DNA of 56,378 bases from Spirochaetota bacterium (GTDB lineage Bacteria > Spirochaetota > Spirochaetia > Treponematales > UBA12059): NCBI GenBank assembly GCA_029560805.1, contig JAKQKE010000139.1, positions 1 through 56,378 on the forward strand. Direction: 5' to 3'. Both the position numbers and the translations under genes were made by a program. Of the stretch, positions 1 through 9,167 are shown one piece after another (position 1 is the stretch's first letter; the number at the start of each line of letters is the position of its first letter). The notes beneath the pieces are model-generated. The model ran no database searches and was not told the DNA's origin. It saw nothing but the letters and a program-made list of their open reading frames with translations.

Positions 1-666
1 GCGCACCGTCTCGAAGACCTCGGCCGCGAGCACCATGCGGTCGTCCCGCGTGTCGCGGCGCCGGAGCAGGCCCGCGAGGGCCAGGTACGACAGGCCGACG
101 ACGACCATGGCCCCGAGCATGATGAACGCGGGCGGCACGGCGCTACGCATGACCTGGGAGACGACCTCGGCGTCCTCGATCGACGCGAAGACGGCGGCCC
201 GGCGTCCCGGCACGGCCCGGTAGGCGCCGGAGACCCAGCGGCCCTCGTCGTCCGGGCCGGACCAGTAGCCGGACTCGCCGCGGAGGCCGCGGCGTATGGG
301 CTCGTAGGACTCGTAGCGCTCGGGCTCCGGCAATAGGTCGTAGCGCTCGTCGTCGAAGCGGAACGCGACGACGCCGTCGTCGCGGCGCTCGACGAGCAGG
401 AAGGAGCCCGTGCGGTTGAGCCTCGAGAACATCGCCGCGCCGCCCGACGACCAGGAGCGGGCGAGCGCGTCCGGCGCGTAGCTGGCCGCGCTCAGCACGT
501 CGACGCGGTTGGCCGCGTAGAGGTCGAGCGTCTCCAAGCGGGCCTCGATCGCCTGGCGGGCTCGAATCGAGTAGGAGACGAGTATCGCCCCCTCGGCGGC
601 TGCCGCCAGCGCGACGGTCAGGGAGACGTAGAGCCCCAAGCCGGTGGGTCGTTTAAGCCGTGCCAT
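1..666 (-). CDS. Membrane sensor protein, N-terminal part (runs off the window)
   Basis: Open frame of 222 codons with no stop before the left edge, so the C-terminus lies outside. It starts at an ATG abutting a GGAAGG ribosome site. Residues about 10-32 form a first membrane span. An extracytoplasmic domain of about 140 residues follows; its end (GYWSG...GRWVSGAYRAVPG) resembles the last strands of Cache-type sensory domains. A second span lies near residues 178-202, then a charged linker ending LAAEVFETVR. That linker resembles the lead-in to a PAS domain in GGDEF/EAL proteins or histidine kinases. The output domain is not visible, so the signalling class is inferred. It is divergent from glmS with 166 bp between. 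Confidence 0.75.
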   Translation of the reverse strand, partial: MARLKRPTGLGLYVSLTVALAAAAEGAILVSYSIRARQAIEARLETLDLYAANRVDVLSAASYAPDALARSWSSGGAAMFSRLNRTGSFLLVERRDDGVVAFRFDDERYDLLPEPERYESYEPIRRGLRGESGYWSGPDDEGRWVSGAYRAVPGRRAAVFASIEDAEVVSQVMRSAVPPAFIMLGAMVVVGLSYLALAGLLRRRDTRDDRMVLAAEVFETVR

Positions 667-710
667 CCTTCCGATTATCGCGCGCGGCGGCGGCGCTAGG
701 CAAGGCCCGG

Positions 711-739
711 TTGACTCCGGCCGATAGTCGCGATAGCCT
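711..739 (+). promoter_or_regulatory. Candidate sigma-70 promoter for glmS
   Basis: TTGACT (711-716), a 17-nt spacer and TAGCCT (734-739). The -35 is good and the -10 is weak. It predicts a leader of about 87 nt. No glmS ribozyme core was recognised in that leader. Confidence 0.4.
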
Positions 740-832
740 TCTACCCAGCGCGCGGCGGGCCAGACCCGCCCCGCGCCGGCGCCGCCTCCCGGCGATATTC
801 GCGGCGGGGACGCGGCCGGAAAGGATACCACC

Positions 833-2673
<1,841 letters not shown>

Positions 2674-2677
<4 letters not shown>

Positions 2678-3357
2678 TGCCCGGCCCCGTCGTTCGTCCC
2701 GCCGCTCGGGCCTTGGCGCTCAGCATGGCGACGCTCTGCGCCGCGATCTGCGTCGGCTCGTGCGGTCGCGGCGACGACGGGCCCCGCGTCGCGGCCCGGG
2801 TGGCCGCCGCCGACCCGCTGGCGGCGCCCGGCGCTCCCGGGCGGCCAGATGCTCCCGGGCGGACAGATGCTCCCGGGCGGACAGATGCTCCCGGGCGGCC
2901 AGGCGTCGGCGACGTGACGCTCGGGCCGGGCGCGGCCCTGCTGATCGAGGGTTCCGCCGCGGTGAGCGGGCTGCCCGGCTTCGGCCGGAACGCGTTCAAG
3001 GGCCTGCGTGGCGTCTACGCCTACCGGCCGGACGCGGGCGAGGCGCGGTACGCGCTCCGCGTCTGGTATACCTCCGAGCCGCTCCTCTTGGGCGACGGCT
3101 GGGCGGCGGTCGCATGCCCTCGGCTGCCCTCGCCCTGGCGGGCGCTCGCGGCGGCCGCGCATGAATCCGCGCCTGAAGGCTCATCGTTCTGGGCGCTATC
3201 GTCCGGAGGGACGACGCTGCTCATGGAGTTCCCCGAGGATATGCCCGAGCCCTGCCGCTTCGCGGCGGCCCTCGTCGACCGTTTCGCCTTCTTCAGCCGC
3301 TACGCCCAGGGGCCGGGCGACCTATCGTTTCCGGCTACGCTCGAGGTCGGGCGTTAG
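2674..3357 (+). CDS. Predicted lipoprotein of unknown function with 18-bp tandem repeats
   Basis: 227 residues. The N-terminal signal peptide ends in a lipobox-like VGSC with Cys near residue 29, so membrane anchoring by lipidation is predicted. After it comes a low-complexity run (PGRTDA-type hexapeptide, four times) encoded by an 18-bp tandem repeat at 2833-2904, then a compact C-terminal domain of about 140 residues that I do not recognise. Translationally coupled to glmS by ATGA overlap; a second ATG three bases on is an alternative start. Its TAG stop shares bases with the TAA of the convergent acetyltransferase gene. Confidence 0.72.
2833..2904 (+). repeat. 18-bp tandem repeat, four units, in frame
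   Basis: Four consecutive 18-bp units (gctcccgggcggacagat with minor changes) starting at 2833, 2851, 2869 and 2887. Each adds six residues to the linker after the lipobox without changing frame. Confidence 0.9.
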
Positions 3358-3926
3358 GGGCCTCGCCGCTCGTCGCCGGAGGCCAGCCACTCGCTAACCA
3401 GGAGCGAATAGACGCATTGGTCGTAGCGTTCGCCGTCCATCCAATAGTGTTCGCGATTCCTTCCGTCGAGCCTGAAGCCGAGACCCTCGAGCGTACGGAT
3501 GGACGGCGCGTTCTCGGCCGAGGTGGTTGCGTAGAGCTTGTTGACGCCGGCCTCCCCGTCGCCGAAGACGCGCTCGACGAAGAGACGCGCCAGGATCCTG
3601 CCGTAACCCTTGCCCCGGTTGCCTGGAGGCAGGTAGTAGCCGAACTCGAGGCTATGGTTGCGCTCGTTCCAGTCGAAGCCCTTCACCTCGCCGAGCGGTT
3701 CCGGCGATCCCGACGCGACGAGCGCGAAGAGCAGGTTCATAGGCTCCCGTAGCCACGAACTCAGCTTGGCGGCGTACTCGTCGAAGGGGCCGAGAGGCTT
3801 GACCGGCCTGCAGGTGAAGCGCTCGCGCCGGCTCTCGGCGGCCTTCCAGTCGTACAGCGTGCGTAGCTGTTCGAGGCCCGGCCGTATGAGCTCATACCCG
3901 GTGCCGCCGTCGTCGCCAGGCGTCAT
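3354..3926 (-). CDS. GNAT-family N-acetyltransferase
   Basis: Predicted acetyl-CoA-dependent N-acetyltransferase of the RimJ/RimL-like type, 190 residues. The acetyl-CoA loop is seen as PPGNRGKGYGR (the Q/RxxGxG/A pattern), preceded by LEFGYYL and followed by ATTSAENAPSIRTLEGLGF, the usual end of the fold. Start is the ATG overlapping the M20 peptidase stop (ATGA), so the two genes form one minus-strand operon. The acceptor substrate cannot be told from sequence. Its TAA stop shares bases with the TAG of the convergent lipoprotein gene. Confidence 0.88.
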   Translation of the reverse strand: MTPGDDGGTGYELIRPGLEQLRTLYDWKAAESRRERFTCRPVKPLGPFDEYAAKLSSWLREPMNLLFALVASGSPEPLGEVKGFDWNERNHSLEFGYYLPPGNRGKGYGRILARLFVERVFGDGEAGVNKLYATTSAENAPSIRTLEGLGFRLDGRNREHYWMDGERYDQCVYSLLVSEWLASGDERRGP

Positions 3927-5386
3927 AGAGACCTCAGGAGCGTCTCGTAGAACAGGCAACAACGCCGCGCGTTGTCGACCGAGACGCGCTCGTTCGGGCC
4001 GTGCACTCCCTTGAGGTCGTCGGCCGACTGGAGGATGGGTTCGAAGCGGTAGATCGCCTCGCATAGCCCGACGTAGTGCTTGGTGTCGGTGCCCGCGGTG
4101 AACATGAACGGCACCGCGCCGGCCTCCGGGAAGACCTCGCCGATGGCCGCCTTCAGTAAGCGATAGCCGTCGTGGTCTACCGGCGACTCGGGCAGGGGCT
4201 CGACGGCGTAGCCGTGATGGGCGAAGTCGGCCCTGGCGCCGGCCCTGGCGGCGATCGCGTCGAGCCTGGCCATCGTCCCGGCCACGTCGTCGCCGGGCAA
4301 CACCCGCACGTTCAGCACCGCGCTGGCGCGGTCGGGCAACACGTTCTCCTTGTCGGAGCCGGACAGCATCGTCGCGGCGCAGGTCGTGCGCACGAGGGCG
4401 TTGGTCGTCGGCGCGGCGGAGAAGGCGGCTTTGACGAGGGGCGCGGTGACGATCAGGTTCCTGAACAGCAGCCGATAGCCGAAGGGGGCGTAGGGCGCCA
4501 GGTCCCCGAGGAAGCGCGCCAGGGTCGCGGTGATCCTGGCCGGGAAGGGTCTGGCCTCGGACAGGGAGACGGCCTTGGCGACCAGGCCGGCGGCCGTGTG
4601 ACGCGGCGGCATCGAGGCGTGTCCGGCCGAGCCCGAGGCGACGATCGCGACGTCGACATAGCCCTTCTCGGCGACGCCTACGAGGGCGAGCGGGCGGTCG
4701 GCGAAGCCGAGCATGCCCTCGGCGACGAAGCCGCCCTCGTCGAGCAGGAACGACGCGCGGACGCCGCGCTCGCGCAGGACCGCCGCGATGGACGCGGCGC
4801 CGCGCACGCCGCCGGTCTCCTCGTCGCCCCCGAAGGCCAGGAACACGGTACGCCTCGGTACGAAGTCCGAGCGGAGGAGGCGCTCGGCCGCCTCGAGCGC
4901 GGCGGCCATCATGATCTTGACGTCCTGGGCGCCGCGGCCGTGCACGTAGCCGTCGGCGATCTCGCCCGAGAACGGCGGCCGGTCCCAGGCCCCCTCGTCG
5001 CCGGGCGGCACCACGTCGTAGTGGGCCGTCAGGATAACCGGCTCCAGCGAGGCGTCGCGGCCCGGCCACTCGAACAGCATCGCGCGGTCGCCCGGCTCGC
5101 TCCGTAGGAGGCGCGAGGCGGCGAGCGGGTAGAGGCGCAACGCCTCGGCCTTGAGCCGGGTAAAGGCGCCGTCGTCCTCCTCGGCTGGGTCGAAGCGCGA
5201 TACGGTCGGCACGCGTATCAGCGCGGCCAGGCGGCCCTCGGCTCCGGCGTACGCGTCGAGCCGCGAAGCGTCGAGCCGGCCCGGCGCCGGCGCGCGATGG
5301 CAGGCGGCGGCGCGGGCGAGCATCGTCGCGAGCAGGGCGAGCAGGGCCGATCCCAGGACCAGGGCCACGATTCCGACGACGTGCAT
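3923..5386 (-). CDS. M20 metallopeptidase, membrane-anchored carboxypeptidase S / PM20D1 type
   Basis: Zinc-dependent amidohydrolase/peptidase, 487 residues. I chose the start with GGGAGG seven bases upstream rather than longer in-frame starts. Residues 3-25 form one membrane span, which is typical of the PM20D1/CPS1 branch. Visible metal ligands are His122 in TAHYDVVPPG, Asp155 in GRGAQDVK and the Glu pair 189-190 in GGDEETGG; a late His lies in TAGTDTKHY. Members cleave or form N-acyl amino acids or dipeptides; the substrate here is unknown. First gene of an operon with the GNAT gene, which raises the possibility of a linked acyl-amino-acid function (inference). Confidence 0.9.
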   Translation of the reverse strand: MHVVGIVALVLGSALLALLATMLARAAACHRAPAPGRLDASRLDAYAGAEGRLAALIRVPTVSRFDPAEEDDGAFTRLKAEALRLYPLAASRLLRSEPGDRAMLFEWPGRDASLEPVILTAHYDVVPPGDEGAWDRPPFSGEIADGYVHGRGAQDVKIMMAAALEAAERLLRSDFVPRRTVFLAFGGDEETGGVRGAASIAAVLRERGVRASFLLDEGGFVAEGMLGFADRPLALVGVAEKGYVDVAIVASGSAGHASMPPRHTAAGLVAKAVSLSEARPFPARITATLARFLGDLAPYAPFGYRLLFRNLIVTAPLVKAAFSAAPTTNALVRTTCAATMLSGSDKENVLPDRASAVLNVRVLPGDDVAGTMARLDAIAARAGARADFAHHGYAVEPLPESPVDHDGYRLLKAAIGEVFPEAGAVPFMFTAGTDTKHYVGLCEAIYRFEPILQSADDLKGVHGPNERVSVDNARRCCLFYETLLRSL

Positions 5387-5419
5387 GCTTGCCTCCCGCT
5401 TCGTTTGACGACTGCCACC

Positions 5420-5448
5420 AGTATAGCCTTCCGTCCGGGCTATAGGAA
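5420..5448 (-). promoter_or_regulatory. Candidate promoter for the M20 peptidase operon
   Basis: On the minus strand: TTCCTA (5448-5443), a 17-nt spacer and TATACT (5425-5420). Expected start near 5413 leaves a leader of about 27 nt holding the GGGAGG ribosome site. Confidence 0.45.
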
Positions 5449-5497
5449 GCGCGATTATGAACCAACCGGATTCGAGGCTCGAGCGTGGTAGTATGCG

Positions 5498-6076
5498 ATG
5501 AACATGCGCAATGACCACGGTTGCCTTGACGGCTGGCCCGAGCTGCGGCCGCGACTGGAACTCTACCTCGCCTCCTTCTCCGCCCTCGGAGCCGAGGATC
5601 GGGAGGACGCCCTGCAGGCGACGATGATCGCTTACGGAGCCGGGGGCGCGTCAGCCGGCGGCGACCGTCGGGCCTGGGCCTACCGCGTGGCCAGGAACGC
5701 CGCGATCGACGCTATCAGGCGGCGTAACCGGGAGCGGAGGCTCATCGAGCGTGTAGCGCTCGGCGAGCGCGTAGCGCTCGGCGTTGGTGAAGCGCTTGCC
5801 GCTACCGAAGAGGCTGGCGGCCGGAGCGTGGAGCCCGAGTCGCCGTACCGCGGACCCGAGGCCCAGGCGATCGACGCCGAGGACGAGGCCTTCGTCGCGC
5901 GCTTCATAGCGGGGCTCGGGGACGCCGAGCGCGAGATGCTGCACCTGGCCTATGCCGAGGGTTTGACGTACGCGGAGATAGCGGCCACCGTCGGCGCTCC
6001 GCTCGGCACGGTCAAGTGGCGGCTGGCGTCGGTCAAGCGTCGGCTCAAGGCCGCCTATGAACGGGAGTACCTATGA
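5498..6076 (+). CDS. ECF-family RNA polymerase sigma factor
   Basis: Alternative sigma factor of 192 residues (190 if the ATG at 5504 is used). Region 2 is visible as AEDREDALQATMIAYG...RAWAYRVARNAAIDAIRRRNRERR. Region 4 is FIAGLGDAEREMLHLAYAEG followed by LTYAEIAATVGAPLGTVKWRLASVKRRLK. The linker between them contains a duplicated 18-bp unit (VALGER-type). No good ribosome site precedes it; a TAGTAT sits just upstream and could be a -10 giving a very short leader. The stop overlaps the next gene by ATGA, the usual arrangement for a sigma factor with its membrane regulator. Target promoters are unknown. Confidence 0.9.
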   Translation: MNMRNDHGCLDGWPELRPRLELYLASFSALGAEDREDALQATMIAYGAGGASAGGDRRAWAYRVARNAAIDAIRRRNRERRLIERVALGERVALGVGEALAATEEAGGRSVEPESPYRGPEAQAIDAEDEAFVARFIAGLGDAEREMLHLAYAEGLTYAEIAATVGAPLGTVKWRLASVKRRLKAAYEREYL

Positions 6077-6504
6077 CTGGAAAGGACGTCGACCGCCTGC
6101 TCGGCGCGTACTACGCGCGGAGGCTCGAGAAGGGGGACGGGCTCTATGGAAAGGGCGACGGACTGGCCCGGCGCGTCGGCCGCGGAGAGCGCCTGAAGCC
6201 GGTAGACTGTATTCGCGCCGACGCTGCGCGCGCCGACGCTGCGCGCGCCGACGCCGCGCACGCCGACGCTGCGCACGCCGACGCCGCGCGCGCCGACGCC
6301 GCGCGCGCCGATGGCCGGCTGTCGGCCGTCCTTGCCGCGGCGGCGCTGGTCATGATGCTAGGCTTCGGCGTTCTCGGCTCCCCGAGCGGTGACGAGAGCG
6401 GCGCGAGAAACGGCCTGGTCGCGTCGATGAGCCTCGACCTGGCCGGTTCGCGTTTCGAGGAGGCCGTCATCGCCATAGGCGATAGCTGGCCGCGCAAGAA
6501 CTGA
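6073..6504 (+). CDS. Small single-span membrane protein, candidate anti-sigma factor, with pentapeptide repeats
   Basis: 143 residues. A basic cytoplasmic N-terminal segment of about 45 residues is followed by a repeated pentapeptide RADAA/HADAA (six units plus a partial). One membrane span (about residues 82-100) and a short outer tail follow. No zinc-binding anti-sigma motif (HxxxCxxC) is visible. The call rests on position: it overlaps the ECF sigma gene by 4 bp and has the topology of a membrane anti-sigma. It could instead be an unrelated membrane protein co-expressed with the sigma factor. Confidence 0.6.
   Translation: MTGKDVDRLLGAYYARRLEKGDGLYGKGDGLARRVGRGERLKPVDCIRADAARADAARADAAHADAAHADAARADAARADGRLSAVLAAAALVMMLGFGVLGSPSGDESGARNGLVASMSLDLAGSRFEEAVIAIGDSWPRKN
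6214..6312 (+). repeat. 15-bp tandem repeat coding for RADAA/HADAA
   Basis: Six full 15-bp units (cgcgccgacgctgcg and close variants) from 6214 to 6303 and a partial seventh. Units differ by single C/T or G/A changes, so copy number could vary without frameshift. Confidence 0.92.
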
Positions 6505-6538
6505 TAGCGCTTTCTTAAAGCGTGTGATGGAGGAAAAC

Positions 6539-7546
6539 ATGAGACTGAGATTCGTTTCCGGCGTCGTCGTATCGGCCTGCGCCGTCGCCTGCGCCGTGTA
6601 CCTGTCCGGCGGACGCGTGGTTCCCGGCTACGTGGCCCTCGACCTGGCCTTGATCACGCTCCTGCCTCTCGGCGCCGCCATGGCGGCCTTCGGGCCTCGA
6701 GCCGTAGGAAGGGCCTTCACCGTCACTACCGACTCGATAGCTGCGGGCGCCAGCGAGAGACGCGACGCGGCCCTGCGCGACGCGGCCCTGCGCGACGCGG
6801 ACGTCATGCTGCGCTGGCTGGCCCGGGCGACCTGGCTCGCGATGGCCGCCGGCTTCCTGCTCATCCAGATATGGATGATGTACGATCTTCAGGACCCGTC
6901 CGCTCTGTTCGACAACCTGGCCCTGAGCCTCGAGCCGCCTATCCTGGGTTTCTTCGTGATCTACTGCGTGTACCGGCCGCTACGCCACGCGGTACTGAAC
7001 GGCCTCGAACGCGAAACGCCCGAGGCCGGCGCGGCGCCCGCACGGGGCGCGTCGCCGATTCAAGCCCGGACGCGGTGGAGCCTCGTACGCTGGGCGGCGG
7101 GGATCGTCGTCATGGCCTCTGTCCTAGCGGCCTGGAACCTCGTGGCCTATGGCAGGATAGGCCGCTTCGTCGATCTGGCGCCTCTGTCCCTGGCCTTATT
7201 TCTACCGCTCGGCCAGCTGCTCGCGGGGCCAGGCCCGAACGGTCTGCGCTCGGCCTTCGCGGCCCTGAGCACGGACGACCCCTCCGCCCTGCGTTCGGCG
7301 CGCCGCATCTTCGCTTTCAACGCCGGATCCTTCGCCGTCGCCGCGGCGCTCGCGTTCTCGCTCGGGGCCGCGTATTTCCTCGAGGCCATAGGCGACCGCA
7401 TGCGCTACGGCCCCACGCTGGCCTTGGCCGAGCTCGGCCTGCTCCAGTCGGCCGTCCTGGCCCTCGTCCTGGCCCTGCCGCCTCTGGCCGCCGCCGACCG
7501 AGCGCTGGCGGCTACCGAGCCGAACGATCGCGGCGGCCGCGCGTAG
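6539..7546 (+). CDS. Multi-span membrane protein with internal duplication (weakly MotA-like)
   Basis: 335 residues from the ATG preceded by GGAGG five bases upstream; the ATG at 6524 lies within that ribosome-site region and was rejected. Two halves share a pattern: near residues 25-60 a membrane segment with LLPLGAAMAAFGPRAVGRAF, and near residues 210-245 FLPLGQLLAGPGPNGLRSAF. Each is followed by a helical cytoplasmic stretch and two further spans. The pattern faintly resembles the N-terminal region of MotA/TolQ-type proteins, but no conserved proton-channel residue was recognised. It carries three 15-bp repeat units. It follows the sigma/candidate anti-sigma pair by 34 bp, so it may belong to that regulon. 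Confidence 0.7.
   Translation: MRLRFVSGVVVSACAVACAVYLSGGRVVPGYVALDLALITLLPLGAAMAAFGPRAVGRAFTVTTDSIAAGASERRDAALRDAALRDADVMLRWLARATWLAMAAGFLLIQIWMMYDLQDPSALFDNLALSLEPPILGFFVIYCVYRPLRHAVLNGLERETPEAGAAPARGASPIQARTRWSLVRWAAGIVVMASVLAAWNLVAYGRIGRFVDLAPLSLALFLPLGQLLAGPGPNGLRSAFAALSTDDPSALRSARRIFAFNAGSFAVAAALAFSLGAAYFLEAIGDRMRYGPTLALAELGLLQSAVLALVLALPPLAAADRALAATEPNDRGGRA
6761..6805 (+). repeat. 15-bp tandem repeat, three units, in frame
   Basis: cgcgacgcggccctg at 6761-6775 and 6776-6790, then a diverged unit at 6791-6805, coding for RDAAL RDAAL RDADV in the cytoplasmic loop of the membrane protein. Confidence 0.85.
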
Positions 7547-7607
7547 CGCCGCTTTTCGCTTGCGGCCTCCGCCAGGGCCGTGTACCCTGGATCGCGGAGG
7601 CGCGAGC

Positions 7608-9146
7608 ATGAGTGAACGACAAGGCGCTAGACAGACGAAGGCTTCGGGCGGCCGGGGCGCCGGGGTCATATCGGCACGCTCGTTCGTCGCGTCGCTCGCG
7701 GTGCTCGCGGCGCTGATGCTGGCTGCCGGTGTCCTGACGCGGCTCGTGCCGGCCGGTTCGTACGAACGCTCGGCCGGGGCCGACGGCGCCCTCGTCGTGG
7801 TGCCGGGCAGCTACGTCGAGACGGCTAGGCCGGACTACCCGGCCTGGCGCTGGCTCACGGCCCCCTTCGAGGTGCTCGCCTCCGAGGACGCGGCCCTGGC
7901 GATCGTGATCATCGCGTTCATCGCGGTGGTCGGCGGCGCCTTCGCCGCCATGCGAGAGGCCGGCGTGCTCGCCGAGAGCGTCCGCCTCCTCGCGGAGCGC
8001 TTCAAGGCCAGGCGGATGGCCCTCCTGGCCGTCCTGTGCCTGTTCTTCATGGCCATAGGCAGCTTCATGGGCGTCTTCGAGGAGGTCGTGCCCCTCGTGC
8101 CCATCGCGATAGCCCTGTCCCTGTCCTTCGGCTGGGACGTCTTCGCGGGCCTCGGCATGAGCATCCTGGCGGTCGGCTTCGGCTTCTCGTCGGCCGTGGC
8201 CAATCCCTTCTCCGTCGGCACCGCCCAACGCCTCGCCGGGGTACCGATGCTGTCGGGATCGGGCTTCAGGCTCGTCGTCTTCGCCTGCGTCTACGCGCTG
8301 TACCTGACCTTCATGGTCGGCTACGTGAGGCGACTCGAGCGGAAAGGCCTAGGGTCGACGATGGACCGTGCTGACGGCTCGCCGGTCTCCGCCTCCGCCT
8401 ACGGCTCCGGCTCCGCCGGTTCGCCCGGCTCGGCCGGGGATACCGGCCGAGCCGGCCCGGACCAAGGCGCTACCTCTCCGGCCGCCCCCTTCGTCTCGCG
8501 CGGGGTGCGCTTCTTCGGCTGGTCTGCCCTCGTCCTCGCTATCCTCGTGCTCCTGTCGTCCGTTACCCGCGTCGGCGCCGACTACGTGCTGCCGGCGATA
8601 GCGCTCGGCTTCCTGGTCATCGGGGTCGGCGCCGCCCTGGCCGCCGGCGTAAGGCTCGGCGCGGTGGCGCGCTCGTTCGGGACCGGCGCCCTCGGCGTGC
8701 TGCCGGCCGGGCTCCTGATTCTCATGGCGCTGTCGGTCAAGCGCATCGTCGTCGCCGGAGGCATCATGGACACGGCCCTCTACGCCGCGAGCGGTCTCAT
8801 GGAACGGGCCTCGGGCTACGGCGCCGCGGCCCTCATGTACGGCGTCGTGCTCGTCATGAACTTCTTCATAGGCAGCGCCAGCGCCAAGGCTTTCCTGCTC
8901 ATTCCCGTGCTGGCACCGCTCGCCGACCTGACCGGCCTGTCGAGGCAGCTGGCGGTGCAGGCCTTCGTCTTCGGCGACGGCTTCTCGAACATGCTGTACC
9001 CGACCAACGCGGTGCTGCTCATCTCGCTCGGTCTCGCCGGCATGTCGTGGGGCGCCTGGTTCAAGAAGACCTGGAGGCTACAGCTCGCGACCCTCGCCCT
9101 GACGATGGGGCTCCTGATGGTCGCCGTGGCCATAGGCTACGCCTAG
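7608..9146 (+). CDS. YfcC/DcuC-type integral membrane transporter
   Basis: 512 residues, about 11-12 hydrophobic spans. Start is the ATG preceded by GGAGG and seven bases. The family hallmarks are the N-terminal LTRLVPAGSYER, where a loop with PGSYV follows the first span, the hydrophobic GVFEEVVPLVPI and FGFSSAVANPFSVGTAQRLAGVP, and the C-terminal NFFIGSASAKAFLLIPVLAPLAD and FGDGFSNMLYPTNAVLL. Members carry amino acids, peptides or C4-dicarboxylates; the substrate here cannot be assigned. A low-complexity Gly/Ser-rich cytoplasmic loop at about residues 258-290 separates two halves. Confidence 0.88.
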   Translation: MSERQGARQTKASGGRGAGVISARSFVASLAVLAALMLAAGVLTRLVPAGSYERSAGADGALVVVPGSYVETARPDYPAWRWLTAPFEVLASEDAALAIVIIAFIAVVGGAFAAMREAGVLAESVRLLAERFKARRMALLAVLCLFFMAIGSFMGVFEEVVPLVPIAIALSLSFGWDVFAGLGMSILAVGFGFSSAVANPFSVGTAQRLAGVPMLSGSGFRLVVFACVYALYLTFMVGYVRRLERKGLGSTMDRADGSPVSASAYGSGSAGSPGSAGDTGRAGPDQGATSPAAPFVSRGVRFFGWSALVLAILVLLSSVTRVGADYVLPAIALGFLVIGVGAALAAGVRLGAVARSFGTGALGVLPAGLLILMALSVKRIVVAGGIMDTALYAASGLMERASGYGAAALMYGVVLVMNFFIGSASAKAFLLIPVLAPLADLTGLSRQLAVQAFVFGDGFSNMLYPTNAVLLISLGLAGMSWGAWFKKTWRLQLATLALTMGLLMVAVAIGYA

Positions 9147-9155
9147 CGCCTTCGC

Positions 9156-9161
9156 TATACT
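9156..9161 (+). promoter_or_regulatory. -10 element placed for a leaderless transcript
   Basis: TATACT ends exactly six bases before the ATG at 9168, with no ribosome site between. Transcription would start at the ATG itself. No clear -35 is visible. Confidence 0.4.
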
Positions 9162-9167
9162 GCCGCC

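Noticed and set aside
667-832. glmS ribozyme in the glmS leader
   Set aside because: No match to the conserved core; the leader is GC-rich without the expected pseudoknot elements.
3354-5465. 703-codon minus-strand frame joining the M20 region to the GNAT domain
   Set aside because: Only its last 190 codons are the GNAT protein; the rest is Arg/Pro-rich out-of-frame translation of the M20 gene, so this is not a fusion.
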